Assembly: GCF_000337095.1 (NCBI RefSeq)
Contig: NZ_AOIV01000037.1
Span: 1 to 52,569 of the forward strand
DNA from: Halogeometricum pallidum JCM 14848
GTDB lineage: Archaea > Halobacteriota > Halobacteria > Halobacteriales > Haloferacaceae
Direction: 5' to 3'
Length of the DNA: 52,569 nucleotides
Numbering within the stretch: position 1 is the first letter of the stretch; every line of letters begins with the position of its first letter. Shown here piece after piece: positions 1-8,273 of this stretch. The position numbers and the translations under genes were made by a program. The notes beneath the pieces are model-generated. The model had not been told where the DNA came from. It searched no databases and saw only the letters and a list, made by a program, of their open reading frames with translations.

Positions 1-195
1 GAAACTCGAACGAGAGGTAACAATTCTGAGACGACTCCCGGGAGGCGGGTTCCTGACAGAGAACGCCCGTTATCACGCTGTCCCGATCCGAAAGAGAGTG
101 AGAACCCTCGTCACGGATGCGTGTTGTGTCGGAACTGAGACTCATCAGCTCGGCAAAAAGTGGTATGAGTAACCACAGGATAGGAGTCAGTGTAC

Positions 196-411
196 ATGGC
201 AGTTCAAAACCCGACCCGGGACATCCCCGACTGGCGGATCAGAACGTGTCAGCCCTGCGGCGGCGAACGCGAGCACGAGGTGACGGTCCGATTCCGCACG
301 GACGCGACCCGAGAGGCGATACAGCCGCAGAACGAGGTGTTCGCGCGCCAGCCCTACCGAGTGCTGGAGTGTCTCTACTGTGGCGCATCGCGGAGCGAGC
401 GGGTCGTCTGA
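196..411 (+). CDS. Small zinc-ribbon protein (DUF7835-like)
   Basis: This 71-residue protein has two Cys-x2-Cys knuckles, CQPC near residue 18 and CLYC near residue 60. Between them is the 'ReP-YRV-eC' type strand seen in small haloarchaeal zinc beta-ribbon proteins of the DUF7835 group. I infer a single zinc-bound ribbon. No enzymatic residues are visible, so a role in nucleic-acid or protein contact is only a guess. An in-frame GTG lies six bases upstream of the ATG and could be used instead. The gene stands alone, with nothing else recognisable between the window start and position 195. Confidence 0.7.
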   Translation: MAVQNPTRDIPDWRIRTCQPCGGEREHEVTVRFRTDATREAIQPQNEVFARQPYRVLECLYCGASRSERVV

Positions 412-572
412 GACGGCGCGACGAGCGCGTGAGGGGGAAAGTGCGAACCGGGAAAGGCAGAATCCCCCTCGTTTTCAGCGGTGGGTCTCCCGGGCCACGT
501 TTCTGCTCGCTATGTAAATACGGGCGTGGGAGCCGGGAACACTCCCGGACCGCGTCTCGAACGGGTGTCGGA

Positions 573-2099
573 TTACGCGTCGTCGAGTTCTCCGAACCGT
601 TCGGGAGGACGACGGTGCCCGGACGAGCGTTCGAACCCGTACCCGAGTTCGAGGAGGCGCGGTTCGGCGAATCGCCGTCCGAGCAGTTCGACGCCCACCG
701 GCAGGCCGTCGTCGGTGAATCCGGCCGGGAGAACGATGGCGGGTAACCCCGTGTGCGCGGACAGTTCGCAGTTCATCTCCGAGAAGGGTTGGTGTTCGGG
801 TATCTCGACGGGCGGAACCGTCGACGGGGGGTAGAGGAGGGCGTCGAGGTCGTCTTCCACCATTCGCGCGAGGACGGTCTCCGCGAGTCGGTCCCGACGT
901 CGAAGGCGTCGAAGGTACCCCACGTTCTCCTCCAGCGAATCGGCGTCGACGTCGAGGATTCCCGCCCCCTCGAAGCGCGACTCGATGGAGGGAGCTATCT
1001 CGCCCGTCTCGTACACCTCGGCCAACGACCCGTGCGGCGCTGCCTCGCCGAGGCGCGCGAGGTAGCGGTCGAAGTCGCGGGCGAACTCGTACTGTAACAC
1101 GCGGGCGCTCTTGAGCAGACCGACGTCGACGACGTCGACGGGGTCGAGCACCGTCGCGCCGGCCGCCTCCATCTCCGCGATGGCCGCCTCGACGACGTCG
1201 GTCACGGCCGCGGCGTCCGCCTCGGTGACGGGCGAGTCCTCCGAGTCGCCCTGCAGGCCGAAGAACTGTCGGGCGACGCCGATGCGCGCGCCGTCGAGGC
1301 CGTCGGGGTCGAGGTGGGAGACGTAGCCGTCGTCAGGAACGGCGTCGGCGCCGGCGGCCGTCACCGGGTCCTCGGGGTCGTAGCCGGCCATCGCGTCGAG
1401 CAGTCGGGCCGCGTCGGCGACGGTTCTGGCGAGGGGGCCGGCGGTGTCCTGCGTCTCGCTCAGGGGGACGATTCCCGTCCGACTGACCAGTCCCCTCGTC
1501 GGCCGGACGCCAACGAGATTGTTGAACGCGGGCGGGGACCGGACGGACGAACAGGTGTCCGACCCCGTGCCGACGGTCGCCAGGTTCGCGGCGACGGCCG
1601 CCGCGGTTCCGCCGCTGGACCCCGAGGGCCGCCGGTCGAGGTCGTAGGCGTTCCGGGTCGCGCCGCCGAGCGAACTGATCGTGTCCACCCCGAACGACAG
1701 TTCTTGGAGGTTCGCCTTCCCGACGACGACGGCGCCGGCGTCCCGGAGTCGTTCGACCACGAACGCGTCCCGCGGCGGGACGGAGTCGGCGAGGGCGACG
1801 GACCCGGCCGTCGTCGGCATATCGTGGGTGTCCTGGTTGTCCTTCAGGAGCGTCGGGACGCCGTGAAGCGGTCCGACGAAGCCCTCCTCCTCGTACCGAG
1901 CGTCGAGGCGTCGGGCCCGTTCGCGCGCCCCGTCGTTCAGCGTCAGAATCGCGTTCAGGTCGTCGTCGTACGCGTCGATGCGCGCCAAGTAGCGGTCGAG
2001 GAGCGTCTCCGCGGTGACGCGTCCATCCGCGATGGCGGCGCGAACGTCGGCGACGGTCGTCTCTACGAGGTCGAAGGCGTCTGCGGATGGCGTGGACAT
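573..2099 (-). CDS. Amidase-signature family hydrolase
   Basis: This 508-residue enzyme has the amidase-signature fold (GatA/AtzE/urea-amidolyase relatives) and should hydrolyse a C-N amide bond. The visible triad parts are the Lys in 'LLKDN' near residue 86, the Gly/Ser-rich PSGSSGG loop with the cis-Ser near residue 160, and the Ser nucleophile in 'DTCSSVRSP' near residue 185. Full length fits the family. The gatB/gatC partners are absent, so it is probably a catabolic amidase and not the tRNA amidotransferase. It lies downstream of the MR/MLE pair on the same strand, separated by about 300 bases that contain a perfect AT-rich palindrome. The substrate cannot be told. Confidence 0.88.
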   Translation of the reverse strand: MSTPSADAFDLVETTVADVRAAIADGRVTAETLLDRYLARIDAYDDDLNAILTLNDGARERARRLDARYEEEGFVGPLHGVPTLLKDNQDTHDMPTTAGSVALADSVPPRDAFVVERLRDAGAVVVGKANLQELSFGVDTISSLGGATRNAYDLDRRPSGSSGGTAAAVAANLATVGTGSDTCSSVRSPPAFNNLVGVRPTRGLVSRTGIVPLSETQDTAGPLARTVADAARLLDAMAGYDPEDPVTAAGADAVPDDGYVSHLDPDGLDGARIGVARQFFGLQGDSEDSPVTEADAAAVTDVVEAAIAEMEAAGATVLDPVDVVDVGLLKSARVLQYEFARDFDRYLARLGEAAPHGSLAEVYETGEIAPSIESRFEGAGILDVDADSLEENVGYLRRLRRRDRLAETVLARMVEDDLDALLYPPSTVPPVEIPEHQPFSEMNCELSAHTGLPAIVLPAGFTDDGLPVGVELLGRRFAEPRLLELGYGFERSSGHRRPPERFGELDDA

Positions 2100-2301
2100 C
2101 GTCTCGGATATCTCCTGTCGAAGAATTCCGGACCACGAGCCTGAACCTTTCGCCTCTCCGAGCGTTCAAACTCCTCGTTCGGGTCGGAACTGTTCCCGTC
2201 CAACCGCCTTATCACGGTCGATGTGAGATGACTTTTTCGCGTTATGTCTCCATATCTTCGCGTTCGAATACATCTTTGCGATATATGAGTTCTCATTGTG
2301 A

Positions 2302-2319
2302 TATTTTAGAACTAAAATA
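2302..2319. promoter_or_regulatory. Perfect 8+8 AT-rich palindrome upstream of the amidase
   Basis: TATTTTAG, two A residues, then CTAAAATA form a perfect inverted repeat in the roughly 300-base gap between the amidase start (2099) and the end of the MR/MLE gene (2401). It sits about 200 bases from the amidase start, too far for a core promoter. It could be an upstream operator or a symmetrical terminator for the MR/MLE operon. The rest of the 2100-2400 gap is AT-richer than its surroundings and holds no gene. Confidence 0.4.
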
Positions 2320-2400
2320 GGTTAGGTGTTCGAAATTGTCTCGGTGTGAGCGTCTGTGCCCGATTTCGAATCCATAACATCCAGTTGCGGACGTTTATAC

Positions 2401-3618
2401 TCAGAACCCGGTCGTACCGTCAAGCAGATGCTTGTCGACGACGGACTCGTCGAGTTCGATGCCCAGTCCCGGTTTCTCGGGTACTTCGATGTGGCCGTCT
2501 CGAATCAGGGGCTCCTCGCGTGCGAGCAAGTCGTCCCACCAGTCGACTTCGAGCGCGTGGTACTCCAGCAGGTCGAAGTTCGGCGTCGCCGCCCCCAGGT
2601 GGACGCAGGCCATCGTCCCGACGGGGCTACAGACGTTGTGCGGCGACATCGGCATGTAGTTCTCCTCGGCGCGGTCGGCGACCCGCATCGTCTCGGCGAG
2701 ACCGCCCACCGTCGTCGGGTCGGGAGTCACGATATCGACCCCGTGTTCGGAGACGAGTTCAGAGAGTTCGAAGACGCGAAAGCGGTTCTCGCCGGTAGCG
2801 ACGGGCGTCCGCGTGGCCTTCGTCACCTCCTTTTGGGCGTCCATGTTCTCCGGCGGAACGAGGTCTTCGAGCCACATCAGCTTGTACTCCTCCAGTTCGT
2901 GCGCCAGCCGTTTCGCGCTCTCGACCGAGTAGTCCCAGTGGCAGTCGAAGGCGAGGTCGACGTCGTAGCCGATCTCCTCGCGCACCGCCTCGACGATTTC
3001 GCGTTTCTCCTCGATTGCGCCGTTCGTGAGGCGGCCGTTGTAGGGGTCGGGGTCGTTGTCGGCGGGTAAGTCGAGGTCGAACTTCAGGGCGGTGAACCCC
3101 ATGTCGGTGACGCGGGCCGCCTCGGCGGCGTACGCCTCGGGCGAATAGGCCTCGGCGTCGGCGTACGCCGTGGCGCCGTCCTCGACGGCGTAGGCCTCGC
3201 CGGCGTGACAATCGCAGTAGAGGCGGACCTCGTCGCGGTACTTCGACCCCAGCAACTGGTAGACCGGAAGGTCGAGAATCTTCCCGGCGGCGTCCCAGAG
3301 GGCGATTTCGATACCCGAGGCGGCCGTGACGACCTTGCCGGTCGTCCCCCCGTGTCCGGACATCTCCTGGAAGATGTAGCGGACGAGACGTTCCACGTCG
3401 AGGGGGTTCTCCCCGAGGAGGAATCGCTTCGTGTACTCGACGAGTTCCGGGACGCCGCCGCCGCGGTAGGACTCGCCGATACCGGTGACGCCGGCGTCCG
3501 TCTCGACTTTGATGAGGTTCCACTCGAAGTTCCCCTCGACCACGCAGGCCTTGATGTCGGTTATCTCCACGTCGCGGTTCGGGTCGCGGTTCGCTATCTG
3601 GTCGGAGTAGTCCCTCAT
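2401..3618 (-). CDS. Mandelate racemase/muconate lactonizing family enzyme, likely acid-sugar dehydratase
   Basis: This 405-residue enolase-superfamily protein has an N-terminal capping domain (about 1-145) and a TIM barrel. Visible barrel residues are a Lys in 'TALKFD' at the end of strand 2, metal ligands in 'AFDCHWDYS', 'LEDLVPPEN' and 'TGENRF', and the His in 'MSPHN'. This set matches the dehydratase branch of the mandelate-racemase group (galactonate/gluconate/mannonate-type dehydratases), which removes water from aldonic acids to give 2-keto-3-deoxy acids. Its start codon overlaps the upstream gene's stop (ATGA), so the two are translationally coupled. The exact sugar acid cannot be read from sequence. 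Confidence 0.82.
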   Translation of the reverse strand: MRDYSDQIANRDPNRDVEITDIKACVVEGNFEWNLIKVETDAGVTGIGESYRGGGVPELVEYTKRFLLGENPLDVERLVRYIFQEMSGHGGTTGKVVTAASGIEIALWDAAGKILDLPVYQLLGSKYRDEVRLYCDCHAGEAYAVEDGATAYADAEAYSPEAYAAEAARVTDMGFTALKFDLDLPADNDPDPYNGRLTNGAIEEKREIVEAVREEIGYDVDLAFDCHWDYSVESAKRLAHELEEYKLMWLEDLVPPENMDAQKEVTKATRTPVATGENRFRVFELSELVSEHGVDIVTPDPTTVGGLAETMRVADRAEENYMPMSPHNVCSPVGTMACVHLGAATPNFDLLEYHALEVDWWDDLLAREEPLIRDGHIEVPEKPGLGIELDESVVDKHLLDGTTGF

Positions 3619-4721
3619 TGTCTGAATTCCTCGAGTGCATCTTTATCGAGCGATACGCCGTGACCGGGGCTGTCGGGGAGCGGAATCCGACCGTCGTCGC
3701 CGGGCGAGAGCGGTTCCGCCACCACGTCGTCGAACACCTTCACGTCCATATCGCGGTAGAAATACTCCACCCAGGTTCCGTTCTCGATGGCGCCCAAGAG
3801 CGACGCGTGGAGGTTCCAGTTGTAGTGCGGCGCGACGGGGACGTCGTACGCCGCCGCGTAGTTGGCGATGCGGAGCCACTCCGTGATGCCGCCGCACACC
3901 GTCGCGTCCGGTTGGAGGATGCTCGCCGCGCCGGTGTCGCGGAGACGAGCGAAGTTGTGTCGGGTCCCCTCCAGTTCGCCGGTGGCGACGGGGTAGTCGA
4001 TGGCGTCGTTCACCGCCGCCATCGTCTCCACTTTGTCTATCATCACCGGTTCCTCCATGAAGTAGGGGTCGTAGGGCTCGAAGGCGCGACACGCGCGGAT
4101 GGCTTCCGGGGGCGAGGACCAGACGCCGTTGGCGTCCAAGAGGAGCGTTCGGTCCGGACCGATTTCGTCGCGGACGGCCGCCACGCGGTCGGCCTCCTCG
4201 CTCACCGACCGCCGGCCGACCTTCATCTTGACGACGTCGTGGCCCTCCTCGAGGTACCGTCGCATCTCCTCGCGCAGGCCCTCGTACCCCTTGTCGTCGC
4301 GGTAGTACCCGCCGCTGGCGTACGAGGGGACGTCGTCGGCGTGCCCGCCCAGCAGTTTGTACAGCGGTTCGCCGGCCGCCTTCGCCTTCAGGTCCCAGAG
4401 CGCGAGGTCGACCGTCGAGATGGCCCGCAACAGCAGGCCCGCCCGCCCGATCTGAACCGTCCCCTCGTACATCTCCTGCCACAGTCGCGCGGTATCGCGT
4501 GGGTCCTCGCCGACGAGCATCGGTTCGAGGAGCGACTCGACCGCCTCCGAGACGAGTCCGGCCCCCTCGTAGCCGAGCGAGTAACCCACGCCTTCGCGGC
4601 CGTCAGCCGTCCGAACGTACGTTATCGCGTGGTCGCGGAACGTCAGCGTCCGGTTGGAGAACGACACCGGCGAGGAGAGCGGTATCTCTATCGGAAACGA
4701 CTCCACTGCTTCGATTTCCAT
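3615..4721 (-). CDS. Mandelate racemase/muconate lactonizing family enzyme
   Basis: This is a second enolase-superfamily protein, 368 residues. It has the K-x-K motif ('KMKVG'), metal ligands in 'LLDANG', 'FMEEP' and 'TGELEG', and an 'APHYNWNLH' His motif. It is only distantly like its neighbour, so the pair is not a recent duplication. It may act as an epimerase/racemase or a second dehydratase on the same substrate. The ATG at 4721 is preferred over a codon six residues upstream, because a TATA-like element at 4747-4754 lies about 28 bases before it, as expected for a leaderless transcript. It is the first gene of the two-gene operon and is transcribed away from the LarA-like gene. Confidence 0.8.
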   Translation of the reverse strand: MEIEAVESFPIEIPLSSPVSFSNRTLTFRDHAITYVRTADGREGVGYSLGYEGAGLVSEAVESLLEPMLVGEDPRDTARLWQEMYEGTVQIGRAGLLLRAISTVDLALWDLKAKAAGEPLYKLLGGHADDVPSYASGGYYRDDKGYEGLREEMRRYLEEGHDVVKMKVGRRSVSEEADRVAAVRDEIGPDRTLLLDANGVWSSPPEAIRACRAFEPYDPYFMEEPVMIDKVETMAAVNDAIDYPVATGELEGTRHNFARLRDTGAASILQPDATVCGGITEWLRIANYAAAYDVPVAPHYNWNLHASLLGAIENGTWVEYFYRDMDVKVFDDVVAEPLSPGDDGRIPLPDSPGHGVSLDKDALEEFRQ

Positions 4722-4746
4722 ACGACAGCGCCGCGACACACGGAGT

Positions 4747-4786
4747 AATAATCCCCCGTCTCGACAATACTTACCACAGGATTATT
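4747..4786. promoter_or_regulatory. Divergent promoter with mirrored GGATTATT boxes
   Basis: AATAATCC at 4747-4754 and GGATTATT at 4779-4786 form an inverted repeat with a 24-base spacer. Each copy reads GGATTATT on the strand of the gene it faces and lies about 29-31 bases before that gene's ATG (4721 minus, 4814 plus). They are best read as the two TATA-like elements of back-to-back leaderless promoters. One regulator bound between them could control both operons. Confidence 0.55.
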
Positions 4787-4813
4787 CGTGCACCTCCACC
4801 AAGCACCGCCCGG

Positions 4814-6115
4814 ATGAACATCAACGTCCCGACGCGCGGCGACGTCGACCACCTCATAGACCCGCAACCGCTCCCGCCGTTCGCGCGGGTTCGGTACGAG
4901 CCGTCGACCGAGACCGTCTCCGCCGCGGGCGCGGCGCGAGCGGAACTAGACGGTCTCGCTCTCGGCGGATTGAACGACGGCGCGACGGTCGCTGTCGCCG
5001 TCGGGAGCCGCGGGATTCACGCCATCGACGACGTCGCGGCGGCCGTCGTCTCCTCGCTCGTCGAACGCGGATTCGACCCCGTCCTCGTGCCCGCGATGGG
5101 GAGCCACGGCGGGGCGACCGCCGAGGGACAGCGGGAGGTGTTGGGGTCGCTACGCATCACCGAAGAGCGGACGGGCGCGCCGATAGACGCGCGGATGGAC
5201 GCCGAGGAACTCGGCGCGGTGACGGTCGGCGACACGGAGATGCCGGTGTACTTCTCGACGGCGGCGCTGGAGGCCGATGCGATTCTCGTCCTCAACCGCG
5301 TCAAGGCCCACACGAACTTCTCCGGACCGGTGGAGAGCGGTCTCACGAAGATGAGCGTCGTCGGACTGGGAAAACAGCGCGGCGCGAAGTCGTTCCACTC
5401 GACGGCCATCGCCGAGGGGTACGTCGAGACGCTCCGGGCCGCCCTGTCGGTCGTCGAATCCGAGACGCCGCTCCTGGGCGGAGTCGCGCTCGTGGAGAAC
5501 TTCGAGGAGGAGATCGCCCGCGTCGAGTCGATTCCGACGGACTCCTTTCTCGACCGCGAACCCGAACTGCTCGAACTGGCTTACGAGGAGATGCCGACGC
5601 TGCCGGTCGAGGAGGTGGACCTACTCGTCGTCGACGAACTCGGCAAGGAGGTGTCCGGCGCCGGGATGGACACCAACGTCATCGGCCGCTACCGCGTGCT
5701 CAACCGGGAGGAACCCGAGACGCCGGACGTGAATCTCATCTACGCCCGCGGCCTCACCGAGGCGACGAAGGGGAACGGGAACGGCATCGGTCTCGCGGAC
5801 CTCACCCGACGGGCGGCGCTCGACCGACTCGACCTGCGGAAGACGTACGCGAACGCGCTCACGAGCGGGTCGCTCGCGAAGGCAAAGCTCCCGGTCGTCG
5901 TACCGGACGACGAGTTCGCCCTGCGGACGGCGCTGGCGGCGCTGGGCGGCTACGACCCTGAAACCGTCCGCATCCTCTGGATACGGAACACGCAGGACCT
6001 CTCGGAGATGTGGGTCTCGGAGGCCGTCCTCGCTGACCTCCCCGACGCCGCGACGGTCGTGGGGCGCGGGTCGTTCGCCTTCGACGACGGGACGGCGGTC
6101 TTCTCCGAGTCGTAG
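4814..6115 (+). CDS. LarA-superfamily (DUF2088) protein, lactate-racemase-like
   Basis: This 433-residue protein has an N-terminal DUF2088/LarA-type domain. Seen directly are 'GSHGGAT' (about 96-102), 'VKAHT' (163-167) and a conserved 'SFHSTAI' (about 193-199). These give His residues at positions where the LarA family has substrate and nickel-pincer-handling histidines. Characterised relatives are nickel-pincer racemases/epimerases of 2-hydroxy acids, but many members are uncharacterised and this one is divergent. The ATG at 4814 agrees with the TATA-like box upstream. No LarB/LarC/LarE cofactor genes are in this window. The neighbourhood suggests a 2-hydroxy-acid substrate such as a sugar acid or lactate; this is inference. 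Confidence 0.65.
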   Translation: MNINVPTRGDVDHLIDPQPLPPFARVRYEPSTETVSAAGAARAELDGLALGGLNDGATVAVAVGSRGIHAIDDVAAAVVSSLVERGFDPVLVPAMGSHGGATAEGQREVLGSLRITEERTGAPIDARMDAEELGAVTVGDTEMPVYFSTAALEADAILVLNRVKAHTNFSGPVESGLTKMSVVGLGKQRGAKSFHSTAIAEGYVETLRAALSVVESETPLLGGVALVENFEEEIARVESIPTDSFLDREPELLELAYEEMPTLPVEEVDLLVVDELGKEVSGAGMDTNVIGRYRVLNREEPETPDVNLIYARGLTEATKGNGNGIGLADLTRRAALDRLDLRKTYANALTSGSLAKAKLPVVVPDDEFALRTALAALGGYDPETVRILWIRNTQDLSEMWVSEAVLADLPDAATVVGRGSFAFDDGTAVFSES

Positions 6116-6160
6116 TGCTTCGAGGTTGCCTGTACGGAAACGTTTTCGGCGTGGACCCTG

Positions 6161-6174
6161 ATGTGATATCACAT
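6161..6174. promoter_or_regulatory. 14-bp perfect palindrome overlapping the SDR start codon
   Basis: ATGTGATATCACAT is a perfect 14-base palindrome, and the SDR ATG (6173) is formed by its last bases and those that follow. No strong TATA box is visible at the usual distance before it. A protein bound here would cover the transcription start and start codon of the SDR-cupin-FAH operon, so a repressor operator is the simplest reading. Confidence 0.45.
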
Positions 6175-6961
6175 GGACTTACAGATAGACGGTAACGCAG
6201 CGCTCGTGACAGCGTCGTCCAGCGGACTCGGAAAGGCGTCCGCGAAGGCCCTCGCCCGCGAGGGCGTCGACGTCGTCATCAACGGCCGCGACGGGGACCG
6301 ACTCGAAGAGGCGCGGGAGGAAATCGTCGAAGTCGCCGACGGCGACGTGGTCGCCCAGTCCGGTGACCTCACCGACGCCGACGACGTGACGAACCTCGTG
6401 GAGACCACCGTCGAGGAGTTCGGCCGCCTCGACCACCTCGTGACCAGCGCCGGCGGCCCGCCGTCCGGCGGCTTCCTCGACACTGACGACGAGGACTGGC
6501 AGCAGGCCTACGATCTCCTCGTGATGAGCGTCGTCAGACTCGCCCGCGAGGCCGAACCCCACCTCCGCGAGGGCGACGGCGGCACCATCGTCACCATCAC
6601 CTCCCGGAGCGTCAAGGAGGCGCTGGACAACCTCGTGCTCTCGAACTCGGTTCGGATGGGCGTCATCGGACTGGAGAAGACGCTCTCGAAGGAGTTCGCT
6701 CCCGAGGTTCGCGCGAACGCCGTCCTCCCCGGACCGCACGAGACGTCCCGGATTCAGGACCTCGTGAACGCCGCCGTCGACCGCGGCGAGTACGACTCCT
6801 ACGAGGAGGGACTGCAGGGCTGGGCCGGCAACCCGTTAGAGCGTATCGGCGACCCGATGGAGTTGGGTAACACCGTCGCGTTCCTCTCCTCGCCCGAGTC
6901 CGGATTCATCAACGGCGCCGCCGTTCCCATCGACGGCGGATCCACGGGGGCGAACCTGTGA
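6173..6961 (+). CDS. SDR-family oxidoreductase lacking the catalytic Tyr/Lys
   Basis: This 262-residue Rossmann protein has a glycine-rich 'TASSSGLGKA' loop (13-22), an 'INGRD' cofactor segment suggesting NADP(H), and a C-terminal 'INGAAVPIDGGSTG' typical of SDRs. The catalytic Ser is present (near 144). Where the Y-x3-K motif should be (157-161) the sequence is 'SNSVR', so Tyr and Lys are replaced by Ser and Arg. A divergent 3-oxoacyl-reductase-like SDR subgroup shares this change, so the mechanism cannot be assumed. It is the first gene of an overlapping operon with the cupin and FAH genes (GTGA and ATGA junctions). Confidence 0.82.
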   Translation: MDLQIDGNAALVTASSSGLGKASAKALAREGVDVVINGRDGDRLEEAREEIVEVADGDVVAQSGDLTDADDVTNLVETTVEEFGRLDHLVTSAGGPPSGGFLDTDDEDWQQAYDLLVMSVVRLAREAEPHLREGDGGTIVTITSRSVKEALDNLVLSNSVRMGVIGLEKTLSKEFAPEVRANAVLPGPHETSRIQDLVNAAVDRGEYDSYEEGLQGWAGNPLERIGDPMELGNTVAFLSSPESGFINGAAVPIDGGSTGANL

Positions 6962-7305
6962 AGCCCGTCCCGTTCGACGACGCCGAGACGTACGAACCGG
7001 AGGAGGGCTGGCGGCGCGTCTCGATGGCGGGCAGCGACCGCTTCTCCTTCGAGTGGTTCGAGAAACCGCCGGGGCACAGTTCGCCGATGCACGACCACGA
7101 GAACGAGCAGGTGTGTCTCTGCCTCGAAGGCGAACTCACCGTGGTCACCGAGGACGACGAGGTGGCGCTCGGACCGAACGATTCGGTGCTGCTCGAATCG
7201 AACGAGGCCCACCGGGTCGAGAATACCGGCGACGAACGAGCGGTCGGATTGGACGTGTTCGCGCCGGGTCGTTCGTTCGACTTCTGGACGGACCGCGAGG
7301 AATGA
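6958..7305 (+). CDS. Single-domain cupin protein
   Basis: This 115-residue protein has the two cupin motifs: 'SPMHDHENEQVCLCLEGE' with metal-ligand His/His/Glu (residues about 42-59), and 'LESNEAHRVENTGDE' supplying the third His (about 81-85). It starts at a GTG that overlaps the SDR stop codon. Single-domain cupins of this size can bind sugar-acid or keto-acid ligands, isomerise, or act as accessory proteins. The tight operon position between SDR and FAH hydrolase argues for a role in the same pathway. Confidence 0.78.
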   Translation: MKPVPFDDAETYEPEEGWRRVSMAGSDRFSFEWFEKPPGHSSPMHDHENEQVCLCLEGELTVVTEDDEVALGPNDSVLLESNEAHRVENTGDERAVGLDVFAPGRSFDFWTDREE

Positions 7306-8123
7306 AGTACCTCGCACGCACCGCGAGCGGTCGGCCGCTTCTCGGCGACGACGAGGGATTCGTCCCGCTCAAGTCGGTCGAACCCGACCTCGACGGCGTC
7401 CGCGAGGCGCTCCCGCGGGCCGCGGCGGGGACGCTCGGCGACGTCGACGACGCCCCCGCGGCGCGGGTCCCGGCCGCCGACTGCGCCTTCGGGCCGCCGC
7501 TCGAACGGTTCGGAAAGCTCTGGGGAATCGGCCTGAACTACGAGGAGCACGCGGGCGATTTGGACGAGCAGCGCCCGGACGAACCGGCGAGTTTCATGAA
7601 GCCCGCGACGGCGCTCGTCGGCCCCGGCGGCCCCATCCGTCTGCCGCCGACCTCCCAGAGCGAACGCGTGACGGCGGAGGCCGAACTGGCCGTCGTAATG
7701 GGACGAGAGTGTCGGAACGTCGACGAGGCGGACGTCCACAACGTGGTCGCCGGCTACCTCCCGGTCATCGACATGACCGCCGAGGACGTCCTCCAGCGCA
7801 ACCCTCGGTTTCTCACCCGGGCGAAGAGCTACGATACGTTCCTCGTCGTCGGCCCGGTGCTCGCCGTCCCCGAGGAACCGCCGGACCTCGACGGCGTGAC
7901 CGTCCGGACGGAGGTCAACGGGACGGTCGAGGCCGAAAACGAGGTGCGAAACATGCTGTTCCCGCCCGAGGAACTCGTCTCCTTCCACTCGGAGGTGGCG
8001 ACGCTCGAACCGGGCGACCTGTTCAGCACCGGGACGCCGGGTGCAGCGCCCATCGACGACGGCGACCGAGTGCGGACGACCGTCGAGTCGGTCGGATCCG
8101 TCGAGGCACCGGTGACGCGGTAG
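7302..8123 (+). CDS. Fumarylacetoacetate hydrolase (FAH) family protein
   Basis: This 273-residue protein has the FAH fold. Visible are 'GIGLNYEEHA' (family entry motif), metal ligands in 'EAELAVVMG' (Glu-x-Glu), the Asp in 'VIDMTAEDV', and 'LFSTGTPGA'. The family hydrolyses C-C bonds of 2,4-diketo acids or decarboxylates/hydrates related keto acids. In the haloarchaeal L-rhamnose pathway an FAH-type diketo-hydrolase follows an MR/MLE dehydratase and an SDR, and gives pyruvate plus lactate. That precedent fits this gene order. The ATG overlaps the cupin stop (ATGA), so a long upstream in-frame extension is rejected. Confidence 0.85.
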   Translation: MKYLARTASGRPLLGDDEGFVPLKSVEPDLDGVREALPRAAAGTLGDVDDAPAARVPAADCAFGPPLERFGKLWGIGLNYEEHAGDLDEQRPDEPASFMKPATALVGPGGPIRLPPTSQSERVTAEAELAVVMGRECRNVDEADVHNVVAGYLPVIDMTAEDVLQRNPRFLTRAKSYDTFLVVGPVLAVPEEPPDLDGVTVRTEVNGTVEAENEVRNMLFPPEELVSFHSEVATLEPGDLFSTGTPGAAPIDDGDRVRTTVESVGSVEAPVTR

Positions 8124-8273
8124 GAGGGTGTCTCTCGACGGCGGGCAACGCCGTCCGAGCAGCGACCCGCCGTCCGCGAACGTCGAGCGTGGCCGCTCGG
8201 CAAGATGATATAGGTAATGATTGTCGGTGTTCTAAATGAATAGATTGTTAAGCACGCCCGGTTTTTGTCATCA

